Source: Rhodospirillales bacterium URHD0017 | GTDB lineage: Bacteria; Pseudomonadota; Alphaproteobacteria; Reyranellales; Reyranellaceae | NCBI GenBank assembly: GCA_900110395.1 | Contig: FODP01000001.1 | Location: 186,001-250,000 of the forward strand | Direction: 5' to 3' | DNA: 64,000 nt | In this document: positions 18,070 through 26,624 of the stretch, one piece after another | Numbering within the stretch: position 1 is the first letter of the stretch | Layout: each line of letters starts with the position of its first letter | Made by a program: the position numbers and the translations under genes | Notes under the pieces: model-generated | The model's database searches: none | What the model was told of the DNA's origin: nothing | The model's input: the letters and a program-made list of their open reading frames with translations, nothing else

Positions 18070-19344
18070 ATGCCGGCTGAGCATGTAGAGACGTTGATCG
18101 TTGGCGGTGGCCAGGCTGGTCTGGCGCTCAGCCACATGCTCAGCCGGCGTGGGTGCGAGCATCTCGTGCTTGAGCGAGGTCGCATCGCCGAACGCTGGCG
18201 GACGGAGCGCTGGGATGGCCTGCGCTTCCAATTTCCCAACTGGTCGGTGCAGCTGCCCGATTTTCCCTTTGTGAAAGGCGACCCCGACGCCTTTGCGACG
18301 AGCGCGGAGATTGTCGATTTCCTGACCGCTTATGCCGCCTTCGTCGACGCGCCAGTCCGCTGCGGTGTCACCGTGACGGCGCTGCAGGGTCGTGAAGGAG
18401 CGTTCGGCTTCCTTGCCCAGACCTCGGAGGGCACGATCGCGGCGGACAATGTCGTTGTTGCCACCGGTCCGTACCAGCGCCCGGTAATCCCGGCGTTGCC
18501 GGGCGGTACCGGCCTCTATGAGGTGCATGCCAGTCGGTATCGCGAACCGGGCCAGCTTCCGCGCGGAGCGGTGCTCGTCATCGGCTCGGGGGCCTCCGGC
18601 GCCCAGATCGCCGAAGAGCTCTTTCGCGCGGGTCGCCAGGTTTACCTGTCGGTTGGACGCCACCGCCGAATGCCGCGCCGATATCGAGGACGGGATCTCA
18701 TTTGGTGGCTGACCACCCTGGGGCTGGATCAAACCCCCGTGGAGCGCCGGGGACCCGACAGGTCGCTGCCGCTGATCACTGGCGCCTATGGCGGGCATAC
18801 CATCGATTTCCGCCAGTTCGCGGCGCAAGGAATGACGCTTCTCGGCCGGGTGAAGACGGCACTCGAAGGAACACTGGAATTTGCGCCCGACCTCGCCGAC
18901 AGCCTGGAATTCGGGGATGCCGCCTACCGGGCTTTTCTCGACGTCGCCGACGCACACGTGACGCGCCATGGCCTGGATATGCCGGAAGAGCCGGGCGCCC
19001 GCCTGGCCCATCCGGATCCGCCTTGTCTGGCCCAACCGGTCCGCCGCCTTGGCCTTCAGGCCTGCGGCATCGCCGCGGTCGTTTGGGCGACCGGCTATCG
19101 CTGTGATTTCAGCTGGATCGACTTGCCGGTGCTGGACGCGGGCGGGGAACCGATTCACCGCGCGGGCATCACCGACATACCGGGATTGTATTTCCTCGGC
19201 CTGCAATGGCTGTCCAGGATGAACTCCTCGTTCCTGGCCGGCGTCGGTGACGACGCGGCCAGGCTTGCCGACCACATTGCGGCAAGAAGGCAAGCAGGCG
19301 TCGAGAGCAGCGCTGCCTTGTCCGGAGGCGCCTCACATCGTTGA
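18070..19344 (+). CDS. CzcO/FMO-like flavin-dependent oxidoreductase
   Basis: A 424-residue flavoprotein of the class B monooxygenase-like group (COG2072, often annotated as a K+-transport flavoprotein). The FAD site is IVGGGQAGLALSHML near the N-terminus and the NAD(P)H site is VLVIGSGASGAQIAEELFRAG. The linker region EVHASRYREPG partly matches the FMO/BVMO fingerprint, and the C-terminal ATGY motif is present (VVWATGYRCDFSW). GGGAGAA precedes ATG 18070. A reaction such as N-, S- or Baeyer-Villiger oxidation is possible but not shown. It opens a four-gene same-strand run ending with an esterase. Confidence 0.85.
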   Translation: MPAEHVETLIVGGGQAGLALSHMLSRRGCEHLVLERGRIAERWRTERWDGLRFQFPNWSVQLPDFPFVKGDPDAFATSAEIVDFLTAYAAFVDAPVRCGVTVTALQGREGAFGFLAQTSEGTIAADNVVVATGPYQRPVIPALPGGTGLYEVHASRYREPGQLPRGAVLVIGSGASGAQIAEELFRAGRQVYLSVGRHRRMPRRYRGRDLIWWLTTLGLDQTPVERRGPDRSLPLITGAYGGHTIDFRQFAAQGMTLLGRVKTALEGTLEFAPDLADSLEFGDAAYRAFLDVADAHVTRHGLDMPEEPGARLAHPDPPCLAQPVRRLGLQACGIAAVVWATGYRCDFSWIDLPVLDAGGEPIHRAGITDIPGLYFLGLQWLSRMNSSFLAGVGDDAARLADHIAARRQAGVESSAALSGGASHR

Positions 19345-19514
19345 GCCCGCTACGCCGCCGCTGCGGACAGGCGATGCTTGCCGGCATCGCCCTGGTGCTG
19401 ACGCAACAGCCAAGAATCCGTCCCTGGTCTGGAATTGGGAGCGACCTGCTTATGTATGTTGGACGAGAGATGAGTATCCGGCTTTTCCTTTCGAACCAGA
19501 ATTGGAGACCGCGG

Positions 19515-20120
19515 ATGTTTCGCTTCGTGACCTTGCCAGGCATCGGAGGCTCTTCCGAAGACCACTGGCAAAGTCACTGGGAGCGAATGGACAATCGCTT
19601 CGGGCGCTTTTCTCCAAGTGACTGGGACGAGCCGGAACTGGACGATTGGCTGGCGTCCCTCGACAAGGCAGTCAAGGCATTGCCAGGGCCGGTGGTGCTG
19701 GTAGCGCACAGCCTCGCTTGCCTCCTTGTCGTGCATGCCGCTGAAAAACTGAAATCGAGGATCGCGGGCGCCTTCCTCGTCGCGGTACCGGACCCCGACA
19801 GCGTCGCGTTCCCGGCGGAAGCCGCCTCGTTTCGCGACGTGCCGGCGCTTGAGCTGCCGTTCCCTGCACTGATCGTTGCGAGCACGGACGATCCGTTTGC
19901 AACGACCGCTCATGCCCGTCGGCGCGCCGAACGGTGGGGCGCCAGCCTGGTGGTTGCGGGTCAGCTGGGTCATATCAACGCCGCCAGCGGATTGGCTCAG
20001 TGGCCGGCGGGGCGGGCGCTTCTCGACGCATTCTGCGGTTTGCTACCGGCATCGCGGGAGGGCGGGGGCCTTCTCCGCACCGGTGAAGCACCATGGCTCG
20101 GCGCCGATGTCCGGACGTGA
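19515..20120 (+). CDS. RBBP9/YdeN-type serine hydrolase
   Basis: A 201-residue compact alpha/beta hydrolase. It starts MFRFVTLPGIGGSSEDHWQ, the usual start of the RBBP9/YdeN family. The nucleophile elbow is AHSLAC (Ser66), the acid is in IVASTDDPF, and the His is in LGHINAASGL, the typical family end. GGAGA lies six bases before ATG 19515; the frame extends further upstream, but that part lacks family features. Its last 14 bases overlap the next gene, so coupled translation is likely. The substrate is unknown. Confidence 0.88.
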   Translation: MFRFVTLPGIGGSSEDHWQSHWERMDNRFGRFSPSDWDEPELDDWLASLDKAVKALPGPVVLVAHSLACLLVVHAAEKLKSRIAGAFLVAVPDPDSVAFPAEAASFRDVPALELPFPALIVASTDDPFATTAHARRRAERWGASLVVAGQLGHINAASGLAQWPAGRALLDAFCGLLPASREGGGLLRTGEAPWLGADVRT

Positions 20121-21327
20121 CCGGCGGATCCTGATCCTTGGTGGAGGCTACGCCGGCCTGACCGCGATGTCGCGCCTTGCCCGACTCGGGCTCGACGCCG
20201 AGATCGTCCTTGTCGACCAGCGCTCTCATTGGTCGGAGCGAATCCGCCTGCACGAACTCGCGGTCGGTGGAAAAGCGCGACAGATCGATCTCGCGGATTT
20301 TGCCGCATCGCTCAGCGCGCGCTTCGTCCGGGCGCGGATCACGGCGCTTTCCCCGTCGGGCCGGGTGGTCGGGCTGGAGACGGCCGGCGGCGGCTCGACC
20401 TGGCTGCGCTTCGACCATTGCATCCTGGCGCTCGGGAGCAGCGTCGACGATAGGGCCGTGACGGCCGACGCGCTCCCCGATGCGCCGCCTGTCGTGCGAC
20501 TGGAATCCGCCACCGAGGCCCATCTGATCCATGATGTTCTGGTGCGCCGGCCGACGGCGAAGGTCCTGATCGTGGGGGGCGGCCTCACCGGTGTCGAGGC
20601 CGCCTGCGAGATCGCCGAAGCGTTTCCCGCCACGCAGGTGACCTTGGCGTCGGCCTCGGCATGGCGCCAGGACGGCGGCCCCGGCAGCTTCAGCCGGGTT
20701 GCCGTTCAGCACCTCGCCAACACGCTGCAACGACTCGGCGTGACCTCGATCGCCGGTCGTGTCCTGGAGTGTCGCAAGGGCGTCGCACGGATGGCCGATG
20801 GCGCGGGGCTTCCCTACGACATCTGCGTCTGGACGACGGGGTTTGCGCCGAACGAGCTCGCGCAGGCCTCGGGCGTCGCCGTCACCAGTCATCGGCAGGT
20901 CGTCGTCGATCACACCCTGCGCAGTGTTTCCCACCGGCACATCCTGGCCGTCGGCGACCTCGCCTTCACTCGGACGCCGGCGAGCGGGCCCTGCCGCATG
21001 GGCTGCGTCACGGCGCTGCCGATGGGAGCTGCAGCCGCGCGGACGGTCGCCGCCCTGTTGTCGGGACGCGAGCTGCCGGGCTTCGAATTCGACTACCTGT
21101 TCCGCTGCGTCAGCCTGGGACGGGCCGACGGCCTCATCCAGTTCGTCGATTCGCGCGATCGGCCGCGGCGCCTCGTATGGACGGGCCGCAAGGCGGCGAT
21201 CTGGAAGGACTACATCTGCCGGACGACGCTCGCGACGATCGGCGTCTCCGCCATGCCCGCGCCGCCCGTGGTTCCTCCGCTGACCATGCTGCTGCCGCTG
21301 CTGCGCTCGCGCAGGCAATATGCTTGA
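20107..21327 (+). CDS. NDH-2-like NAD(P)/FAD-dependent oxidoreductase
   Basis: A 406-residue two-dinucleotide-fold flavoprotein related to type II NADH dehydrogenases. FAD binding is shown by ILILGGGYAGLTAMSRLAR, NAD binding by VLIVGGGLTGVEAACEIAE, and the second FAD motif by HILAVGDLAF. The hydrophobic C-terminal region (MPAPPVVPPLTMLLPLL) may touch the membrane, as in NDH-2. ATG 20107 overlaps the preceding stop by 14 bases, and its end overlaps the next start by 8. Catalysis could be NADH:quinone or NADH:flavoprotein electron transfer, possibly feeding the monooxygenase two genes upstream (inference). Confidence 0.83.
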   Translation: MSGRDRRILILGGGYAGLTAMSRLARLGLDAEIVLVDQRSHWSERIRLHELAVGGKARQIDLADFAASLSARFVRARITALSPSGRVVGLETAGGGSTWLRFDHCILALGSSVDDRAVTADALPDAPPVVRLESATEAHLIHDVLVRRPTAKVLIVGGGLTGVEAACEIAEAFPATQVTLASASAWRQDGGPGSFSRVAVQHLANTLQRLGVTSIAGRVLECRKGVARMADGAGLPYDICVWTTGFAPNELAQASGVAVTSHRQVVVDHTLRSVSHRHILAVGDLAFTRTPASGPCRMGCVTALPMGAAAARTVAALLSGRELPGFEFDYLFRCVSLGRADGLIQFVDSRDRPRRLVWTGRKAAIWKDYICRTTLATIGVSAMPAPPVVPPLTMLLPLLRSRRQYA

Positions 21328-22426
21328 CGGCGGGATGCTCGAAGCCGGCCCTGCGCGCCCGAGCCTCAGGGCTCGCCTGCTGTCGGCCTACATCAGGTTG
21401 GCGATCAAGCCGCATTCCAGAGGTGGATTCGACGTCGCCTGGGCGCGCCGGGTCCTCGAAAAGCCCGTGATCCGCACGCGCATCACGGACCGCATCCTGG
21501 TCGAACCCATTCGCATCGGCGCTCTTGCAGCGGAAGCCGTCCAACCGCGCCGGCCCGACGCGGGACGCACCATCCTCTATCTCCATGGCGGGGGATATTA
21601 CTTTGGCTCCAGCCTCGGCTATCGGGCGATCACCTTCGCCCTGGCAGAGGCCACTCGCGCCCGCGTCGTCACCCCGGACTACCGCCGCGCGCCGGAACAT
21701 CCCTTTCCGGCGGCTCTCGTGGATGCCGTGGCCGCAGCCCGCGGACTGTACGCGTCCGGTGTCTCTCCCGGTGCCCTCGTGATCTGCGGCGACAGCGCCG
21801 GTGGGGGGCTTGCCCTCGGTGTGCTGACGCGCCTGCGTGACGCCGGCGAACCGTTGCCCGCCTGTGCGGCCCTGTTCTCGCCGTGGACGGATCTCGCCGC
21901 CACCGGCGACTCCCTGCGCCGCAACGGCCGCTGCGATCCGCTGTTCCATAGCGACTGCATCGCTGCCGACGCGCGCCACTATCTCGGTGGCGAAGACCCG
22001 TGCAATCCACAGGTCTCTCCGCTCTATGCCGATCTCGGCGGATTGCCGCCGCTGCTGATCCAGGTCAGCCGGACGGAAGTCTTGCTCGATGACTCGCTTC
22101 GGCTGGCGCGAAAGGCGCGTTCGTCGGGTGTCGACGTCCGTTGCGAGGTCTGGACCGATCTTCCGCATGTCTGGCACCTGCAACATGGCCTGCTTCCCGA
22201 GGCGGGCGCGGCCATAGGCGAGGCAGCCTGCTTCATGCGATCGCACGGAGTCGCCGAGGTCGGCGCCGCGCGAGCCCAGGGAGCCATCGAAGCCGTAGAC
22301 CCGGCGGCGGGTCCGATCTCACCGGCAGCGGTCCGCACCTGTCCCGGTATCCAACGGCGGTCGCCGGTTCGACGACCGCCGGGCGCAAAGCCGTCGTCGC
22401 TACTTCTTGTGAAAACGGAGTCTTAG
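21320..22426 (+). CDS. HSL-family alpha/beta hydrolase (esterase)
   Basis: A 368-residue hormone-sensitive-lipase-type esterase. The oxyanion motif HGGG is at residues 89-92, the nucleophile Ser159 is in GDSAGGG, the acid lies in TEVLLDDSLRL and the His in DLPHVWHLQ. A roughly 60-residue tail after the fold (Ala/Pro/Arg-rich) has no recognised domain. The start overlaps the preceding gene by 8 bases. The last 27 bases overlap the 3' end of the M36 peptidase gene on the other strand, so the tail may be a recent read-through. The likely role is hydrolysis of a short-chain ester. Confidence 0.88.
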   Translation: MLDGGMLEAGPARPSLRARLLSAYIRLAIKPHSRGGFDVAWARRVLEKPVIRTRITDRILVEPIRIGALAAEAVQPRRPDAGRTILYLHGGGYYFGSSLGYRAITFALAEATRARVVTPDYRRAPEHPFPAALVDAVAAARGLYASGVSPGALVICGDSAGGGLALGVLTRLRDAGEPLPACAALFSPWTDLAATGDSLRRNGRCDPLFHSDCIAADARHYLGGEDPCNPQVSPLYADLGGLPPLLIQVSRTEVLLDDSLRLARKARSSGVDVRCEVWTDLPHVWHLQHGLLPEAGAAIGEAACFMRSHGVAEVGAARAQGAIEAVDPAAGPISPAAVRTCPGIQRRSPVRRPPGAKPSSLLLVKTES

Positions 22427-25132
22427 GTCGAGCTCGCCTTCGACGGCGCAATCGGCCCAGGGGATGTTGAAGCAGAACAGGTCGCCCGGGTGACCGATGT
22501 GATGCGGCTGACCGGGGTGATGGCCGCCGGTGACGGCGGGCGGTTGCGGCTTGTAACCGAAGGCGGAGTCCGGCGCGACGTAGAACGTCATGCCGCCGAT
22601 CACCCGACCCTCGATCGTGCCGGTGACCGTGAGCGTGTGCGGCGAGGCGAACTGCGTCACCTCGCTGCCTTCGGCCTGGTCGACGACCAGCTCCACCCAG
22701 CGCCGCTCGAGCGGGCCGAGACGCAGCTCCTGCGGGTTCACCAGATTGGTCTGGAAGCGCCAGCCTTTGGGCAGAGCGGAGTCGAAGTGCAGCGCAATGG
22801 CCTGCACGCGGTCCTCGGGATTGCGGACATGGAAGCCGCGCAGCATCTTTCCCTTGGCCGCGGTCGGCGCCAGGTTGCGCTGTGCGAGGTTGTTGTCGAA
22901 CGGCACCAGTTTCGAGTGCTCGACATGCGCCGAGACCGGCAGGTCCTGGGTCACCGCCTTGTCATTGGCGCATTCGACGATCGCGAGCACGCACTCGTGG
23001 CCGACCTCGTGCGGTGTCCACGTGAAGGGACCGACGATGACGCCATTGGCGGCGCCCGGGAGAATGTTGGCGGGCTGCGTCACCAGGCTCGCGTCCATCT
23101 CGGCCCAATCCTCGGGCCAGACCAGGCCGATGCCGGGCGCGCAATGGAAGGCCCGGACGGTCACCGGGCCTGAGCCGCCGGCGCTGGTGCCGCGGTTCTT
23201 CACCCGGACGTAGAAGTAGGCGGTGCTGCTCACCGGCGGCTCGACATGGTCCGCGGGACCGCCGGCGGCCTGCGCTGCCGCATCGGCATACGGACTCGTC
23301 TTCACCCACACGTCCTGGGTATTCCAGTAGTTCTCGTCCCAAAGCTTCTCGGTGAAGAGGTCGTTGCCGCTGGCGGAGCCGTAGCCGCCCTCGCGTCCGT
23401 CGTTGACGTAGACGTCCACCGCCTTGTCGGTGTAGCCGGCGAGGTGGCGACGGCGGAACGTGTCGTAGATGACCTTCTTGTGCAGGCCGTTGGCAAAGCC
23501 TGCCCAGCTGCCGAGATTGCCGTCGGCCGCCTCGATCTGCTGGCCCATCTGGGCCGCCGTCGACAGGCTGGCGGGAACATTGAAGTTCGCCATCAGATGC
23601 AGGCGAATGGTCAGGTCGCGCGCCAGCTGTTTCACGCCGGCGTACGCCGAATCGCCGCCGAGCTTGCGGTACAGCTCGAACATGGTCGCGCACCACAGCT
23701 GCCCGGTGATGTGATTGTCGCCGGAGCCGGTATATTCGGGGCCGTCGAAGAGCCAGGCCATGTCGTAGCGGCGACCAGGCCAGAAATGATCGGTCGGATT
23801 GGCGTCCCACGACATCATGATGCCGCGCGTGGCGCCCGGATTGGCGTGCTTGTCGTCGTAGTAGACGGCGGCGAGGAAGTCGCCGAAGCCCTCTCCCGTG
23901 CCGGAGACCGGATCGTCGAATCCGGGGTTCGTGTTGTCCTGAATGGCATGACCGTATTCATGCAGGATGACCATCGCGTCCGCTGCATCGGGGATGCCGC
24001 CCTCGCCGAAGGTCAGCTGGTTGGAGAAGTAGTGCGAATTGTCCGCGCCGCTGAATCCCTGCGGATCGACCGAGATCGAGTAGTTCGCGACGTTCGACAG
24101 GCCCAGCTGGGTCTGGACGTATTGCTGGAACCGATCCAGGTGGAAGTAGGTCATGCCGTCGAGGAACTTGCGGTCATTGACCGCAAATATGAAATCACCC
24201 AACCCGCTCACCGGCTCGGCAAAAGCCGGGGATTCAAGCTCCGCCATCTGCACGAAGGAGCCGTCCAGATGCAGGTTTCCCGATCCATCCGCCGCATTGA
24301 GGCGGTCCATGACGACGGCGACGGTCTGGCCGTTGAGCGTGGCGACGGCTGTGGCGGAAGACAGGCCGGTGTTTCCGCTGGTGACGATGGGGTTGGGGTC
24401 GTAGGCACGACCCGCGCCGCTGTCATACTGGAAGAGATCGATGACCTGGATGACGCGACCAGTCATGGCGTCGATCAGGAAGCGCCACGCACCGCTCGGT
24501 GACTGTGTGATGGCGGTGATATCCCAGGCCAGGAAGTACTGCCCTTCCTTCGGACCGGCGCTTGCCGACGCACCCTCCGTCATGTGCGCCCGCACGGCCG
24601 CCAGGAAATCGCGACGTTGGCTGGTCGCCCGGCCATTCGGCTTCGGCGGGTGGTTTTCCACCCGGACGTAGCGATAGACCATGAGGGTGCCGTCGCGGAT
24701 CTCGCTTTGCTTGTAGGTCCTCAGCAGACCTTCGACGACACGCCGGGCCTGCGCGTGATCGATTTTTGCCTTCTTCGGGTCGATCTCCTTCGGGATGTCG
24801 TAGTGATAGTCGTTGTAGATCGACTGCACGCGGCCGTCGGCCTGGACGTTCACCACGACTTCACTGGCATCGACAGGAACGCCCTTGAAGTCCTGGATGT
24901 AGCGCACCGAATAGGAATTGGGGCCATGGTTCACGCGGTGATCGCGCAGGTCGGCGAGGTCGGCTTTCCAGTGGAACTGCTGGGCGTTCTCACTGAGCAC
25001 CTCGCGGGCGAGTTGCTTGGGAAAGAACGCGGCCTTGGCGGCGCCGGCGGGGGATTGATCGAACCAGATGCGAAGGGCCTGATTCTGCGAATCATATGTC
25101 GCGCGGCTGTCTGCGCTTCCGAGCTGTGCCAT
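22400..25132 (-). CDS. M36 (fungalysin-type) metallopeptidase with C-terminal Ig-like domains
   Basis: A 910-residue zinc endopeptidase. Residues 30-230 look like an FTP/PepSY inhibitory propeptide. The zinc site is HEYGH (His391, Glu392, His395) with a downstream GTGEGFGDF supplying Glu414 as third ligand, the M36 arrangement. From about residue 600 the chain becomes beta-rich and Ig/CARDB-like, ending in a His/Gly/Pro-rich linker and a short C-terminal domain. AGGAGG lies seven bases before ATG 25132, making this the start; longer frames add no leader. Oddly, no Sec, Tat or lipoprotein signal is visible, although the family is secreted. The segment LAQRNLA recurs in the protein at 56296-59469. 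Confidence 0.88.
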   Translation of the reverse strand: MAQLGSADSRATYDSQNQALRIWFDQSPAGAAKAAFFPKQLAREVLSENAQQFHWKADLADLRDHRVNHGPNSYSVRYIQDFKGVPVDASEVVVNVQADGRVQSIYNDYHYDIPKEIDPKKAKIDHAQARRVVEGLLRTYKQSEIRDGTLMVYRYVRVENHPPKPNGRATSQRRDFLAAVRAHMTEGASASAGPKEGQYFLAWDITAITQSPSGAWRFLIDAMTGRVIQVIDLFQYDSGAGRAYDPNPIVTSGNTGLSSATAVATLNGQTVAVVMDRLNAADGSGNLHLDGSFVQMAELESPAFAEPVSGLGDFIFAVNDRKFLDGMTYFHLDRFQQYVQTQLGLSNVANYSISVDPQGFSGADNSHYFSNQLTFGEGGIPDAADAMVILHEYGHAIQDNTNPGFDDPVSGTGEGFGDFLAAVYYDDKHANPGATRGIMMSWDANPTDHFWPGRRYDMAWLFDGPEYTGSGDNHITGQLWCATMFELYRKLGGDSAYAGVKQLARDLTIRLHLMANFNVPASLSTAAQMGQQIEAADGNLGSWAGFANGLHKKVIYDTFRRRHLAGYTDKAVDVYVNDGREGGYGSASGNDLFTEKLWDENYWNTQDVWVKTSPYADAAAQAAGGPADHVEPPVSSTAYFYVRVKNRGTSAGGSGPVTVRAFHCAPGIGLVWPEDWAEMDASLVTQPANILPGAANGVIVGPFTWTPHEVGHECVLAIVECANDKAVTQDLPVSAHVEHSKLVPFDNNLAQRNLAPTAAKGKMLRGFHVRNPEDRVQAIALHFDSALPKGWRFQTNLVNPQELRLGPLERRWVELVVDQAEGSEVTQFASPHTLTVTGTIEGRVIGGMTFYVAPDSAFGYKPQPPAVTGGHHPGQPHHIGHPGDLFCFNIPWADCAVEGELDLRLRFHKK

Positions 25133-25395
25133 TTTCGTCCTCCTGACCGTGCGCAACGTCACGTTGCGGTGTGAATGGTCCATGTGCGCATCACGGCGGA
25201 TGGCACCCCAGTTGAGGAGGGAAAATATATACAACCAAAAGTAAGAAGAGTCATCGGAAACATCGTGGCATTGTTGTGACAGCCCGAGCGCTTCGACGGT
25301 CGAGAAAAGTTTCCGGAACAATGTCGGCGTCGGACACGCTCGTTCGTCGTCCCGATGAGCGGCCAATGGGGCCGGCTCGAGCAAGGAGACAGGCG

Positions 25396-25821
25396 ATGCG
25401 GGTGATGGTGTTCGTGAAAGCCACCGGGGACAGTGAAAAGGCGGTGCCGCCGACGACCGAAGCGTTCGCGGCGATCGACCGGTTCACCGAGGAGCTGGTC
25501 AAGGCCGGCGTCTTCGTGGCCGGCGCCGGCCTCAAGAACACCGCCGAGGCCAAGCGCATCGCCATCGATGGCGCCGGCCGCACGGTCATCGACGGGCCGT
25601 TCGCCGAGGCCCGCGAGCTGGTCGCCGGATTCTCGATCTGGCAGGTCAAGGACGTGGACGAGGCCGTGGCCTGGGCGAAGCGCTGCCCCAATCCCATGCC
25701 GGGCCCGAGCGAGATCGAGATCCGGCCGTTCTACGAGGCGGCGGACCTGGCCGAGTTTCTGACGCCCGAGGAGCTTTCTACGCCCCGGGACGGGGAACGC
25801 GGGAAGCTCGGCGTCGCTTGA
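25396..25821 (+). CDS. YciI/DGPF-domain protein
   Basis: A 141-residue small dimeric-barrel protein. The start MRVMVFVKATGDSE, the middle IDGPFAEARELVAGFSIWQV and the C-terminal EIEIRPFYE are hallmarks of the YciI-like/DGPF family, whose members often sit beside ECF sigma factors. No sigma gene is present here. The function of the family is poorly known. AAGGAGA lies six bases before ATG 25396. The last 44 bases overlap the 3' end of the convergent nuclease-family gene. Confidence 0.88.
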   Translation: MRVMVFVKATGDSEKAVPPTTEAFAAIDRFTEELVKAGVFVAGAGLKNTAEAKRIAIDGAGRTVIDGPFAEARELVAGFSIWQVKDVDEAVAWAKRCPNPMPGPSEIEIRPFYEAADLAEFLTPEELSTPRDGERGKLGVA

Positions 25822-26572
25822 CGGGGCTCATCTGCAAATCGGCCCATACGCCCGCATGGTCGGATGGCCAGAGCGATGGATCCATCGGACTTGGTCGATT
25901 GAAGCAGACCTGGCTTGCGATCACCCCGATCGTTTCACTGACCCAGATGTAGTCGATGCAGCGGTCCATTCGCGGCCAGTAGGGATGCGAAACCGTCCCA
26001 TCGGCGTCGGCCAGCGCCGTGAAGGCCGTGGGATGGGTGGTTTGCGACGGCTGAAAGCGGGAAGCCATCAAGGCGGCAGACGGTTTGTCCAGCGTCGCAT
26101 TGAAGTCGCCACAGACGATTGAAGCGGCAGCGTCCGGCCGACTGTCGATCCAGCCCAGGAGGCGCTGGACCTGGAACAGGCGCAGCGAATCCTCGCCACG
26201 CGACATGAAGAGATGCGTCACGTAGACGTCGATCGGCACGCCGTCGACCAGCAAGCGCGATACGAGTGCCACCATGTCCCGTGTCCGATAGTCGAGGTTT
26301 CCGGTCTCGATCACGGGATAGCGACTCAGCAGCGCCTCGCCTTCGATCTCGGAAAGTCCGTTGACCTTGGTCTGCTGAACCAGATTGTAGGAGATACCTG
26401 TCGCGGCAGTGACGGCGTCGCGCAGTGTTCTCGCCGCCTGAATTGGAACGCAAACCTCGTTCAAGGCGATGATGTCCGGCTTGAGCGCCGCAAGTTCGGA
26501 AGTGATGAGGGGGAGGCGCTCAGCCCAGCGCTTGTGGTTCTGCTCGAGATTGAGCGTCACAATTCTGAACAA
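25778..26572 (-). CDS. endonuclease/exonuclease/phosphatase (EEP) family protein
   Basis: A 264-residue metal-dependent phosphoesterase. Recognisable active-site segments are VTLNLEQN (Asn), IIALNEVC (Glu), VTHLF (His), VCGDFNATLDKP (Asp-Asn), RCIDYIWVS (Asp) and SDHAGVWADL (Asp-His). Substrates in the family range from DNA to phosphoinositides and sphingomyelin; this one cannot be assigned. The start is TTG 26572, supported by GGAGGG six bases upstream and by no ATG before the first core strand. No signal peptide. Confidence 0.85.
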   Translation of the reverse strand: MFRIVTLNLEQNHKRWAERLPLITSELAALKPDIIALNEVCVPIQAARTLRDAVTAATGISYNLVQQTKVNGLSEIEGEALLSRYPVIETGNLDYRTRDMVALVSRLLVDGVPIDVYVTHLFMSRGEDSLRLFQVQRLLGWIDSRPDAAASIVCGDFNATLDKPSAALMASRFQPSQTTHPTAFTALADADGTVSHPYWPRMDRCIDYIWVSETIGVIASQVCFNRPSPMDPSLWPSDHAGVWADLQMSPVKRRRASRVPRPGA

Positions 26573-26624
26573 GGTCGGCCCTCCGCCTCAGCCTGTCATC
26601 CGGCCCGCTCGCAGGCGCTGCTCC

